From: Owenia fusiformis
Lineage: Eukaryota; Annelida; Polychaeta; Sabellida; Oweniidae
Direction of reading: 5' to 3'
Length of the DNA stretch: 45,134 nt
NCBI GenBank assembly: GCA_903813345.2
Contig: CAIIXF020000007.1
Span: forward strand, 28,571,564 to 28,616,697
Each line of letters opens with the position of its first letter. The stretch's first letter is position 1. The notes below the pieces were generated by a model. The model was not told the origin of the DNA, searched no databases, and worked only from the letters and a program-made list of their open reading frames with translations. The translations under genes were made by a program, and so were the position numbers. Of the stretch, positions 1-11,282 are shown piece by piece.

Positions 1-1185
1 AGTAATTTTTGTTTCTTAAGTCCTTTGTTTTTGTCACCAAACCTATCTGGACCAACAAATAAACTTATTTGAATACCTGACCTAGATTCGCTACACCCCT
101 GGATATTATTATCTCTACGGTAAATATACAATGAGATAATTTCTTGGTTTTCCTATGTAATTTCTTCGATTATCTTTATATAAAGATAATATAAAATAAA
201 TATAATCACCATGGAGACAAAACCTATTTTTAGATTAACAAATCAGAATAATTGATCTCCAATACCATTCTGAATTCAGCTCTAATTTTGATGATGGTTT
301 GTTCCTCTCCCAGAAGATCAATCAAATTTTAGAGTGAAATTTTCAATGTTGGCAGTTCCTCAATTTTTAATGATTTTTCACCACTCACACGTTTAAGACA
401 TCTCACCATTAATGGTATTAAATTCTATATATCATAATGAATGAAATGATAGTAAAAGTATTACGTTAAATTTGGAAACGTTTGTTCATGAAAATGATTT
501 GCTTGGGTATAATTATACCAAAACATTTTTACAAAAAGATAACTGATCAATCTCTATTAAATTGATGAAAAGAATCAATAAAGAAATTGCTTTTCAATTT
601 GATATAATTTGAAAAAGAACACATTTTGGGTATGTTTTCATAACTATTTAACTAATTTCCTGACCAGTTAATTTTTATAGCAAAATACCTTTGATTTATG
701 TTACAAATGTATTAATTTCATTGTAATCCCCGATTGTGATCAATATATACGGAGCGATACTGATGAATCGTGATGACTCTAATAGAATCTTGGCACTATT
801 TCTTTACTCAAGGGAAATGTGTTAGCAAAGGTCAACATGCCCCATTCTTCCAGAACAAGTCTGCTGGCAAGAGATCGAATTAATTTCCAATAGGATCTAA
901 TTATGTTATCCCTAGGTTGAAATATCTCACACAAAAACAACTAAAAAGTATTACTTGTCTAAAAAATAAATCACCCTAATGCATAAACAATCGCTCTTCG
1001 GCTCAGTTTTTCTTCATGACTACATTTTTATGTTATGAGAAAGTGTAAAATTGTCCAAATCCTGTTGTTTGGATATACTATTAAACATTTTGATTTAGCA
1101 GACCCTCTCTTTATCCAGAGCTTGGGAGATAGTACTACAACAATGGATGGTACAGGTTGTGAATGCCACAATGATAAAAACCTAC
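1..1185. other. AT-rich non-coding stretch
   Basis: No ORF of note, no convincing splice-bounded exon and no obvious repeat. The sequence is AT-rich with short homopolymers, typical of animal intronic or intergenic DNA. Confidence 0.5.
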
Positions 1186-1842
1186 CAAGTGAAACACATC
1201 TCTAAGTGGAACATCTCTCTAAATGAAACACCTCTCTAAGTGGAACACCTCTCTAAATGGAACATCTCTCTAAGTAGAATACCTCTCTAAATGGAACACC
1301 TTTCTAAGTGGAACATCTCTCTAAGTGGAGCATTTCTCTAAATGGAACACCTCTCTAAATGGAACAACTCTCTAAATGAAACATCTATCTAAGTGGAACA
1401 CCTCTCTAAATGGAACAACTCTGTAAGTGGAACACCTCTCTAATGGAACACCTCTCTAAGTTGAACATCTCTCTAAATGGAACAACTCTGTAAGTGGAAC
1501 ACCTCTCTAATGGAACACCTCTCTAAGTTGAACATCTCTCTAAATGGAACACCTCTCTAAGTGGAACACCTCTCTAAATGGAACAACTCTGTAAGTGGAA
1601 CACCTCTGTAAGTGGAACACCTCTCTAAGTAGAACACCTCTTTAAATGAAACACCTCTCTAAATGGAACACCTCTCTAATTGGAACACCTCTCAAAATGG
1701 AACACCCCTCTAAATTGAACACCTCTCTAAGTAGAACACCTCCCTAAATGGAACAACTCCGAAAGTGGAACACCTCAGTGGAACACCTCTCTAAATTGAA
1801 CACCTCTCTAAGTGGAACACCTCTCTAAATGGAACACCTCTG
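1186..1842. repeat. 17-bp minisatellite, about 38 degenerate copies
   Basis: The unit is close to GGAACACCTCTCTAAGT, with AAGT/AAAT and ACACCT/ACATCT/ACAACT variants. A few copies carry 1-bp deletions or truncated units. The same words occur once or twice, not arrayed, inside the pogo-like MITE at 43804-43998, and a MITE internal segment follows the array at about 1889-1928. I infer the array grew from a MITE copy. No coding potential: stops occur in all frames because the unit is not a multiple of three. Confidence 0.9.
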
Positions 1843-1965
1843 TTACAAGTTAAACTCTTTTCAAAGTTATATGACCCATTGACTTAAAATAAATCAAACC
1901 TCTATAAGAAGTACCTGAGTAGAACACTACTATGATATATCAGAGGTGTTCTACTTACTACATAG
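1843..1965. mobile_element. Pogo-like MITE remnant flanking the 17-bp array
   Basis: The stretch GACTTAAAATAAATCAAACC followed by TCTATAAGAAG matches the internal part of the MITE at 43804-43998 (GACTTAATGTTAAATTAACC then TTTATAAGTGG). It ends with a reversed GGTGTTCTACTTA word. No intact terminus is visible here. Confidence 0.55.
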
Positions 1966-3054
1966 CGTTTAACAGTACCATCTTGTCCAATTGTATGAAA
2001 GAATAGGATCTTGATAGATAGCTCGTACAGATAGATATATCAGAAGAATCTATTAATTTATAAAACGCCTTGTGAGATCACATCACATTGCAAAGAACAA
2101 TAGTCGTAATTGAATTGAAAAAGTAATGGCCAGAAGACAGCAGGCAGCATTTGATTAGTATAAAATGGAGAACCTTACAAAATCGCAATGACACATGATC
2201 TAAAGTACTCAAGAATGATATTCTGGTATTTTCTACCTTATTTTCATAAAAATGTCGAAAGCAGTTCAAGTAAAAAAGATGATATTTGGGTTTAATCTGG
2301 ATACAAGGTTATATGTTTAAAAGGTTCAATTCAAAAGCACAAAGGGTAACATGTGAAAATCAAAACAAGCCTATATAAATCATATAAACCATTTATCCCA
2401 CATATAAAACATCAGCTATACTCCCTTCCGAAGTTTAAAAAAAAATCCTCAATTTATATTCAGTTTGAAGATAACAAAGATAATGTTCATGTCAACTCCA
2501 ACTTTTTTGTGGACAGTGTTCGGTGGTTAGCATTCAGAGTTCGGCGTCTATAACAATTTGCAATAATTTACAAGTTGGTGACATATTGTCATATTAATGC
2601 CGTGAAACATAACCATGTTTTAACATGTAATCTCATTGTGGAATTGAAGTTTCCAAATTTTTGAAGGGGAGTGTATCTCAGTATAAATATCTCAATTCAT
2701 ATATGACCTGTTGATCTCTTAAGATTAAAAGCTAATCTGTCTGGACATGTTTTTAAATAACTATCAGTTGTTCGACTACAGATTTCATTTTTTGCATCCA
2801 ATTATTACTTAATACATTCTATCAAGGGTATTGTTTCAAGGTGCGTGTTGATAAATTATTGATCGATCATATTATGTTAAGACATGCAGACTGAAGACGT
2901 GACAGGCTGGCAGGTATACTAACAATACAAATGAAAACTAAACTTTCATCTTTCATTAGAAATAACTGTTTTTTAAATATTAATACAATTAAGGGATCAT
3001 AAGGAATATGTGCACAGAATGGTGAAAACTCATGATTTTGAAAATTGTTTTGTT
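1966..3054. other. Non-coding stretch with one solo MITE end
   Basis: Two short ORFs (63 and 70 codons, minus strand) and one of 66 codons (plus) show no recognisable domain or splice context and look random. At about 2649-2673 there is a solo end of the CACCCCCTC family: TTCCAAATTTTTGAAGGGGA followed by GTG and TA. No partner end was found upstream. Confidence 0.45.
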
Positions 3055-3096
3055 GACCATGGGGGGGGGTCCATTGCACCCCTGGCTATGGGCCTG
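3055..3096. mobile_element. Solo right end of CAGGCCCGTAGCCAG-type MITE
   Basis: A G9 run is followed by CCCCTGGCTATGGGCCTG, the right terminus shared with the complete copies at 13832 and 35450. The left end is not identifiable, so this is a truncated copy. Confidence 0.5.
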
Positions 3097-3291
3097 TTAT
3101 ATTGATGATGATGCTTGTAACATTTTATACTTTATATCCTTTGCTGCTGCTTTAAGTCTGTTCTAAAATTGGGACCTTACCCTGGCTTACATCTTGAACC
3201 AAGTAAATCTAATGTAATGTTCATATTGTTGTCAATAACTTAATAATAAACTGAGAAAAGTCACACTGTTTCTATTTTTTAAGAGTGGCAG

Positions 3292-3310
3292 ATACAATAC
3301 AATACAATAC
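3292..3310. repeat. (ATACA)n microsatellite
   Basis: Nearly four perfect copies of a 5-bp unit (ATACAATACAATACAATAC). Confidence 0.9.
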
Positions 3311-3863
3311 AGGATATTTTAAACCAGAATGTAGAAAAGTAGATTAATTGAAGATTATATAATATGCTGTGTTACTACTTCAATATGAAAGTATCTTCTC
3401 TCCCTAAAACCTACTAAAAGGTTCAATTAATTTCTGTTAAAAAATTCATCTAGCTCATTCTTTTAGAACATCCTTCAGATGAACTTTAAATCTAGGAGGT
3501 GATGCAAGAATATTCCCCATTTACAGCTTGGCATGACAGCCCTGTGACTTTATCAAGATTCTGACAACATGCTAATCTGTTCAATGAATATATAAATATT
3601 AAAAATATTATCTCACATAGCTTAAACAGAAACAATAAATGTCACACGAATATATCTGATTAAAGGTGAATTTTTATGAATCTTCGCGTTTGCCTGTTGG
3701 AAATATATTGAGAAAAGATGAAAATATATTCACCAAAAATAGATTATGATATTTGATTAATTTATTTGTTATTCATTGTTATGTTTTCTAGCTGACATAA
3801 TTATGAGTGGGAAATATACTCTGAAGCGTCAACATCTGAGAATACGGGTCTGGGAAATGTAAT

Positions 3864-4261
3864 GTAAATTGAGAATTCTCTACTTTTATTTAATGGTACA
3901 TGTTTTAAATACCTGTCTTAGTGAACACCTCTCTCCAATGAACACCTGTTTTTAGTAAATTGAGAATTTTCTACTATGATTCATGTTTTATATACCTGTC
4001 TTAGTGAACACCTCTGTCCAGTGAACACCTCTTTCCAATGAACACATGTGTTTAGTAAATTGAGAATTTTCTACTATAGCTATGATGTTTTATATACCTG
4101 TCTTAATGAACACCTCTCTCCAGTGAACACCTGTGTTTAGTGAGCACCACTTCAAGACACATTTTACATTGACCCTTGAATAGACCCCCCTCTTTGAAGT
4201 GAACGCCTACATACAGTGAACTTGTGGTTCCACAAGTGTTCACCATATACAGGTTTCACTG
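3864..4261. mobile_element. Pogo-like MITE copy with internal ~95-bp repeats
   Basis: The right end reads ACAGGTTTCACTG followed by TA, the inverted form of the family start CAGTAAAACCTG. Inside, the motif TAAATTGAGAATT recurs at 3864, 3956 and 4056, each time followed by a GTGAACACCTCTCTCC-like block, giving spacing of 92-100 bp and about three copies to 4150. A left terminus is not clear, so the start is given at the first internal repeat. Confidence 0.65.
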
Positions 4262-4316
4262 TATGTAGTTTATATATTTATATATGTAGTACTAAGTAAC
4301 AAACATCCGATTTAAG

Positions 4317-4559
4317 TCAACTTTTGGGGATCCAACAATTGATAAATGTTCCTTTGAACACCTTGGCTGAACAAAGTTCATTTTTATGTAACCACCAGAA
4401 ATGGTGACAGATTGCTGACAACTTGTTTTGTAGACAGTCTTCTATGTTTGTCCATAGTCCGGAGGTCAGAGTTTGACATCCATAACAAATGTAACAAATG
4501 GCAGGTATAGACATTTTGCACATTAAATGCCTTGTATAAGATTGTATTACCCTCTTCAA
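4317..4559 (-). pseudogene. Possible non-LTR retrotransposon RT 3' fragment
   Basis: An 80-codon minus-strand ORF reads ..ICYGCQTLT.. near residues 24-32, then ..CLQNKLSAICHHFWWLHKNEL.. This loosely follows the pattern downstream of reverse transcriptase in some LINEs (a YGCETW-like motif, then a run with CL..I and W....NEL). The resemblance is from memory, includes substitutions at key positions (Q-T-L for E-T-W), and there is no upstream RT core (no YADD box in frame nearby). If real it is a short dead fragment; otherwise it is a chance ORF. Confidence 0.25.
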
Positions 4560-5600
4560 GACTTAAACTTCGTCAAACTCTTAAATCAACAATAAACATC
4601 CAATCATACTCCCTGAACTCTAATCAGACTTCATAATTACTCAAACACATTGATGTTTAAATAAATAAACATTATAAGTATGGCTCTGCTGTGCTTTGAA
4701 TGCCAAACATTAAAATGATTGATCCTATTAGTCAGAGGGGTGAGAGCGTTTGAACTGATGAGCTAAAGATCGGGTGTAGTGATCTATCAAAAACGATCCC
4801 TTGGAAATGAAATCAATCTTAACAGACAGATGCTTTTTGTAAATTTCCAAATCTTAAATGATTGATGCATTTTTTGATCTAATATCAAAACAAACATACG
4901 GAATAGAACAGGATGCAGAATTTATTTATTTGATTAGATGATCAACCCTACGATTCATTCTAAATTTGGAATATCGGAATATAAAATGCTGCAATTCGGT
5001 AATGACCTGTCAATATATAGGATTGATGGGGCAAGTTTAATTCAGAATTTGTCAAACAGATTACGGATGAATATTAATTTCTTTTATTCTTGATTTTTTT
5101 TTCTTAAGATTTGTTAATTGTAAGAGAAGAGATAGCATTTTCCTCATTCAATTTAACCAAAAAGCCTGCCTTTATGATTTCAACATTATCTGTTAGGCCG
5201 AGCACGAAAGTGCAAGTGTGTGTATGTGTTAGACAATTTGAAGATTGATATTTTTAGAGATCTTATACCTTATAAGTGTACATGTATCTGTTCGAAAATT
5301 CACATAAAACCCTATATATTTTTTACCTATGACATTGTCATAGTCATTAAAAGATACATTTCCTCAGATATGAAAAATCATGCATTTGTTCTACCTTATC
5401 ACATATCAAATCCTCCTCCATACAAACTAGTTTAATCAACTTTTAAGCTATTTTCTACAAATGAAACAAAAGCAATGATATTCTGTTCTCCCTATGTCTC
5501 AGATAAAGAAATATTTGCATGATTTTTGAATTTAGACTAATTGAATGACCATCTATCTTTGGAGAGTGGTGATTGAGACATATAAATGTGATCATTAACG
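4560..5600. other. Non-coding stretch with a small GCAC-GAAA-GTGC hairpin
   Basis: AT-rich. The only distinctive sequence is at about 5193-5220, AGGCCGAGCACGAAAGTGCA, a small GCAC/GTGC stem closing a GAAA loop, more GC-rich than its surroundings. I suspect a repeat-family terminus but see no partner in the window. A 71-codon ORF at 5220-5435 has no recognisable feature. Confidence 0.35.
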
Positions 5601-5602
5601 TA

Positions 5603-5900
5603 CAGTTAAACTGATCTAATTTGAACACCTTTGGTACCTCTAAAAAGTGTTCAACTTGAAAGGTGTTCTACTTATAGAGGTTCATTTATTTAACATTAAG
5701 TCACTTGGTCTTGGGACTCTGAAAAGTGTTCCATTTATACAAAAAAAGAACATTTACCCCTAAAGTTTCTTTAAAAAAAATTCATGTCAATACCTTAACG
5801 TAAGATACTTTTCTAGCCTTTTAAAAAAGTTGCAACATTTTTTGGCCCACCATGTAGAGGTGTTCCCCTTTAGAGAGAGACTTACATGTTTTTGAGTCAT
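5603..5900. mobile_element. Diverged pogo-like MITE copy
   Basis: It starts TA|CAGTTAAACTG, followed by TTTGAACACC, then contains GTGTTCAACTTGAAAGGTGT and an inverted version of the family core (AACATTAAGTCACTTGGTC). It ends near GTGTTCCCCTTTAGAGAGAG. The outer right terminus is not recognisable. Confidence 0.55.
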
Positions 5901-6928
5901 TAAAAGAAATAATGCTTGAAAGGTATCATCTAAGTGAAAACAACTTATACAATGAGGGTGTTATTCTATGAATAATTGTTCAATATTATCTCTTAATGTT
6001 GTGTTGTGAAAGTGCTAATACTCCTCATGTTGGCACTGCACTTTACAGCTCCATAAATCAATTGGCTTATTTTGCTGTAGAGGTTAAATTGTTCTCACGA
6101 AAAACAGTTTTTCACAAAATATATTCATATTCATTATATGCAGGCCTATTTATAAGAGGTGAATATGGATTTTATCCTGAGGCAAAAAATGAAATTGATT
6201 GAGAAAAGTTTCTGGAAAACTTCAGCCAGAGAATTAATGTGATATAATTGTATTTGGAGGTAAATGTCAAAAAATGAAATCTATATTCCTCCAACTAATA
6301 ATATGTTTACTTCATTAAAAGACCTACCTGAAATACAAATCTTTTATATAGTCAAACTTGCTTAATATATCAGTAATTTTGAAATCTTGCTGATTTGTAA
6401 ATGGTCATTTTTCAAAGATGGTAATTAGACTCGAAGAAAAGTTATAACACCTTAAACCTCATGTAGGACTCACATATTATTAACAATTTGTATTCAGAAT
6501 TATGATGAAACCAATGTGTCCTCTCCATAGATTAGAAAATGCTAGAAAGCGGGTACATGGCTATATGCAATCATTTCAAACATGCTAACTAATGCATAGT
6601 GAGAGCTAGACCACAGCCTCCTATAAGTTTCCTTTTAGAATGGCAAAGATGGTCTATGTATCAGATGACTATAATGTGGCTAATTCGTTCTTCTGTAAAT
6701 TACATCTCCAGAGACTTTATTCTTCCTAACTATCTCATGCTTGTTACCTTCCCTGTTTTATACTGCAATGAAATGCCATTTTATGCCTATTATTTCCCCT
6801 TTGATTTTATATCGAATTTATTAACTGGAAAGCTGCCCTATTGCATAGTCTTTAATTATTACAGCTGACTGTAAGCTAAAGGGAATATGGTGATGATGCA
6901 CTTTAATGAACCACTGTGTGACATGTTA
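5901..6928. other. No supported gene
   Basis: This contains ORFs of 68 codons (5996-6202) and 89 codons (6599-6868) on the plus strand. The latter is hydrophobic near its end but has no signature, no conserved start context and no splice sites that I trust. Both are probably random ORFs. Confidence 0.4.
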
Positions 6929-7590
6929 CAGTAAAACCTGTGTATATTGAACATTTTTGCCGAGAAAAAATGTTCAGTGTTGGTAGGTGTTCACTACAGA
7001 GAGGGTAATTTATACAGAAGTCAGTAGAGTATATACGGAGGAAGGGTGTCTACTAGAGACAGGTGTTCACTAGGGATGAGTTCATGTTCAGTGTTGGTAG
7101 GTTTCACTACAGAGAGGGTAATTTATACAGAAGTCAGTGGAGTATGTGCGGAGGAAGGGTGTCCACTAGAGACAGGTGTTCACTAAAGATGAGTTCATGT
7201 TCAGTGTTGGTAGGTGTTCACTACAGAGAGGGTAATTTATACAGAAGTCAATAGAGTATGTGCGGAGGAAGGGTATCCATTAGAGGCAGGCGTTTACTAC
7301 AGAGAGGGTATTTTGTACAGAAGTCAGTAGAGTATGAGTGGAGGAAGGGTGTCTACGAGAGCAGGTGTTCACTAAAGATGAGTTCATGTTCAGTGTTGGT
7401 AGATGTTCACTACAGAGAGGGTAATTTATACAGAAGTCAGTAGAGTATGAGTGGAGGAAGGGTGTCTACTAGAGACAGGTGTTCACTAAAGATGAGTTCA
7501 TGTTCAGTGTTGGTAGGTGTTCACTACAGAGAGGGTAATTTATACAGAAGTCAATAGAGTATGTGCGGAGGAAGGGTGTCCACTATACTT
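6929..7590. repeat. ~114-bp tandem array seeded by a pogo-like MITE
   Basis: It begins exactly at a MITE terminus (TA|CAGTAAAACCTGTGTATATT). The MITE internal block GTTCACTACAGAGAGGGTAA then recurs at 6989, 7101, 7216, 7291 (short unit), 7405 and 7519. Spacing is 112-115 bp except for one ~75-bp unit. Each unit holds a GTGCGGAGGAAGGGTGTCC word and a GATGAGTTCATGTTCAGTG word. The same terminus and block occur as a single copy at 28041-28115. ORFs of 61-63 codons here are repeat artefacts. Confidence 0.85.
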
Positions 7591-7596
7591 ATTAAA

Positions 7597-7856
7597 CAGT
7601 GCAATAGGACCTGTAAAGTGGAACACCTATAGAAGTCGAAGACCTCTGTAAGTGGAACATTTTTTCAAAATCCCTAGACCAACTGCAGGCTGTCCAACTG
7701 TCCCGCAATTTGTGTATCACGCATTTGCTGGAAGATTTGAAGTCACGCATCCCCCCATAAGTCACTCATGTTAGGTGAACCTCTTAAGTGGAACGCCTCC
7801 CAAGTAGAACACTTTTTAGAGGTATTAAATGTGTTGCACTTAGACAGGTTTTACTG
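7597..7856. mobile_element. Pogo-like MITE carrying a nested insertion
   Basis: The left part is CAGTGCAATAGGACCTG then TAAAGTGGAACACC. The right end is ACAGGTTTTACTG|TA. Colinear with the intact 195-bp copy at 43804-43998, except that after GACCAACTG about 75 bp of unrelated sequence is inserted (7685-7760). Nesting shows the MITE was present before the second insertion. Confidence 0.75.
7685..7760. mobile_element. Nested fragment of the CAGGCCTGTCAACTG element
   Basis: It starts CAGGCTGTCCAACTGTCCCG and continues GCATTTGCTGGAAGATTTGA, matching the ends of the large inverted pair at 7904 and 8863. Only the terminal ~75 bp is present. Confidence 0.7.
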
Positions 7857-7903
7857 TACATGGATGAAAAGGAAAACAACTGCAATGTCTCTAATATATT
7901 TGC

Positions 7904-8863
7904 AGGCCTGTCAACTGTCCCGCAATTTGCGTATTTGTCACGCATTTGCTGAAGAATTTGAAGTCACGCCAGTTATTTTTGCGTGACAGGAAATGTCACG
8001 CAAATACGCATTTTACCTGGTAATTGTCAAGCAAAAATATTTCTGTAGAAAATTTTCTAAAAAAGATCGTCTACACAGCAAAAATACGAACGACAGGAAA
8101 AAACGTACGCATATCGTTCGGACTTTTCACGCGAATTACGGAAATGTCACGCATTCCGTTCGAAATTTTTCGTACCTACCTCAATAATATTTAATATCAC
8201 ATACCACCTTAGGCACAAATCAGCCTTTGTATTCCTACAACAGCTCCATTTGTATTAAGGGAATGAATTAGGAGTAATACTTTAAGTTGATTTAGGCCCT
8301 GGGTTCGGGTTCCCAAATCTAACCTCCGTTATTTGCAATTCAGTATTGTGATATAGTCTGGCACATTTTGTCTTGGAATTTCCCTCACAAGTGGGACACA
8401 AACAGGGTCTGCTTAATCAGATTCTATAATTTATATTATTATTTGATTGTGGAATTTGTTGTCTATTATTCTTTCAGTACATTCGAGTTGATCAATAAAT
8501 CTCGCAACCTCAACCAATCATAAGACAACAAACAAACAATAAAAACTATATCAATCTAAATTGCTTCTTGAATTCTTGCTTCTTGGATTCAAATCCGGGT
8601 AAGAAAAATTTCAAATGGAATGCGTGACATATAGGTGATTCGCGTGAAAAGTCAGAACGAAATGCGTACGTTTTTTTTGGCGTTCATATTTTTGCTGTAT
8701 CGACAAACTTTTTTAGAAATTTTAAGAAGTATTTTTGCTCGACAATTACCAAGTAAAATGTGTATTTGTGTGACATTTTCTGTCACACAAAAATCTGGCG
8801 TGACTTCAAATTCTTCAGCAAATGCGTGACAAATACGCAAATTGCAGGACAGTTGATAGGCCT
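7904..8863. mobile_element. 960-bp composite with ~270-bp inverted arms
   Basis: The left arm (7904-8176) and right arm (8598-8863) are inverted copies, roughly 80-85% identical by eye over their whole length, including TCACGCATTTGCTGAAGAAT near the outer ends and GTCACGCATTCC near the inner ends. The 421-bp spacer (8177-8597) is AT-rich without an ORF. The outer end AGGCCTGTCAACTG matches the nested fragment at 7685. No target duplication could be identified. The arm pair is either a long-TIR element or two copies inserted in opposite orientation. Confidence 0.8.
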
Positions 8864-9719
8864 AAAGCTATTTTAAAGAAAGAAAATAAGGTTTATTTGT
8901 TCAAGTCTACTGCAGAAGATGCAAAACAACTCATCAAGTAAATTATAGCTTTTCATAATTCCATACTAATGGTACATTTAGCTCTCATTATTTTCCTAAT
9001 GGAGAGCTTTAAGCCACAATTCAATATGACACCATAGACTTTCAGCATAAATACACCTCCTTTCTCTAGTACATTTATCTTTATGTAAGTGCTGGGGGGA
9101 GGGGGAATTTTCAATTTTGTCAAAATAATCAGACTAAAATATTCAATTGTTTTAATATTGTTGGTCAGAATATACTCATGGTCAGATATATGACTGTCTA
9201 AAATCATTTGCCATATCATATATGTTAAGTCTTCCTTTTTTTATTTTCTGGAAATTGTTGGTCATCATATTAGCAATACTAAAATGCCTACCATTTTTTG
9301 CAATCACATGATGTCTGACCATTATATCAAATACTAGGACTAAAAATGTATGTCATAATATTATTTTATTTTTCCCATAAATTGTTTCATGATAATTCTT
9401 ATACGGCATCCGGATTGTTTTAATTTTAAAATAGCATACAATAATAGAAAGTTCTCCCACTCTCTATGGTGATATGTCCGCCATTTCATCTTACTTATAT
9501 ATTTATAACATTAAACAGATGGCTATTGTGTATTGATTTTATTAAGGCTAAAAAATAAAGAAACAAGTACAAGTATTTTCTCTGTTTATACTCTGTATGC
9601 CAGCTGATGTATCAAAGTGGCACTTCAATTATGTGTCAATAAAGTGAAGGCTTAAGCTTTAAACAACTCTTAATGCATTTATTTTAGCTATAAGGATAAC
9701 AAAGGGGAGTTATAATATG
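8864..9719. other. No supported gene
   Basis: An 88-codon minus ORF (8953-9219) shows no recognisable domain and lies in AT-rich sequence. I see no other structure. Confidence 0.4.
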
Positions 9720-10372
9720 TACACTTAATGCAATATGTGCACTTGATGCAGTATGTACAATTGATGCAATGTAGTACACTTGATGCAATATGTACACTTA
9801 ATGCAATATGTACACTTGATGCAATATGTGCACTTGATGCAGTATCTACACTTAATGCAATCTTTACACTTGATGCAATATGTACATTTGATGCAATATG
9901 TACACTTAATGCAATATGTGCCATTGATGCAGTATCTACACTTAATGCAATTTCTACACTTGATGTAATATGTACACTTGATGCAATATGTACACTTAAT
10001 GCAATATGTACACTTGATGCAATATGTACACTTAATGGAATATCTACACTTGATGCAATATGTACACTTAATGCAATATGTGCACTTGATGCAATATGTA
10101 CATTTGATGCAATATGTGCACTTGATGCAATATGTACATTTGATGCAATATGTATACTTAATGCAATATGTTTACTTGATGCAGTATGTACACTTAATGT
10201 AATATGTATACATGATGCAATATGTACACTTGATGCAGTATGTACACTTAATGTAATATGTATACTTGATGCAATATGTACACTTGATGCAGTATGTACA
10301 CTTAATGTAATATGTATACTTGATGCAATATGTACACTTGATGCAATATGTACACTTAATGCAATATGTATA
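9720..10372. repeat. 18-bp minisatellite, ~36 copies
   Basis: The unit is ATGCAATATGTACACTTG or its TTAATG variant, exactly 18 bp, so the array stays open in several frames on both strands. The 245-codon minus ORF and 218-codon plus ORF are translations of this repeat, not genes. Alternation of TTGATGC and TTAATGC gives a 36-bp higher-order period, and at about 10190-10330 a 54-bp super-unit (GCAGTATGTACACTTAATGT) recurs. Confidence 0.95.
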
Positions 10373-10734
10373 ATGTTTGTTTGAGAAGATGCAAGAATTG
10401 AAGAATTTAATTGAAAACAATTCAAAAATGTCTGTGAATTATGTAATAGCCAGCATTACATGATTGTAGTGTACAAACAAGATTCATAGGGTCTATGGTA
10501 ACCCTAGGATGCCTTTAGGGAAATGAACAATCCCTTTGGAATGCTCATAATAGGACATTAGCAAATTAACAGTGCATATTAATCAAGCAAATGTGTGTGA
10601 ACACTGAACATTATACAATAATAATCATGCTAATAACATGAAAACAGAATAATACAAATATCAATGGATGTAGACTTATTCAAATTATTCATGATTCTCT
10701 CCCAGGAGAAATCTTTGGAGTATGTGTCTCCTGT

Positions 10735-11282
10735 GGGAGATAATAAATCATATGGTGACATTTTTACTAATCATTTCAACATATGGATCCCTATTCCATA
10801 TTGGGTACCCTGCATTAGCATCAGCTGAGTAACCCTCTTACTATTTCCATGGGAGATAATAAATCATATGTTGACGTTCATACTAATCATTTCAACACAT
10901 GGATCCCTATTGGGTACCCTGCTACAGCATCAGCTGAATAACCCTCTTACTATTTCGTGGGAGATAATAAATCATATGTTGACGTTCATACTAATCATTT
11001 CAACACATGGATCCCTATTGGGTACCCTGCTACAGCATCAGCTGAGTAACCCTCTTACTATTTCGTGGGAGATAATAAATCATATGTTGACATTCATACT
11101 AATCATTTCAACACATGGATCCCTATTGGGTACCCTGCTACAGCATCAGCTGAGTGACCCTCTTACTATTTCCGTGGGAGATAATTAATCATATGTTGAC
11201 GTTCATACTAATCATTTCAACACATGGATCCCTATTGGGTACCCTGCTACAGCATCAGCTGAGTGACCCTCTTACTATTTCA
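10735..11282. repeat. 108-bp tandem repeat, 5 copies
   Basis: GGGAGATAATAAATCATATG starts units at 10735, 10851, 10959, 11067 and (with one change) 11176. Spacing is 116, 108, 108 and 109 bp. Each unit contains CATGGATCCCTATTGGGTAC and CATCAGCTGAGT. The first unit is longer and more divergent, and the central copies are nearly identical. The 106-codon ORF at 10868-11188 is an artefact of 108 being divisible by three. Confidence 0.95.

Noticed and set aside
8280-8330. GGGTTCGGGTTCCC, resembling a tRNA B box
   Set aside because: The stem and loop sizes are wrong and there is no acceptor-stem partner.
9688-10425. 245-codon minus and 218-codon plus ORFs, the longest in the window
   Set aside because: They are translations of the 18-bp tandem array; open frames on both strands follow from the period being a multiple of three.
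10868-11188. 106-codon ORF with three 36-residue repeats
   Set aside because: Artefact of the 108-bp tandem repeat.
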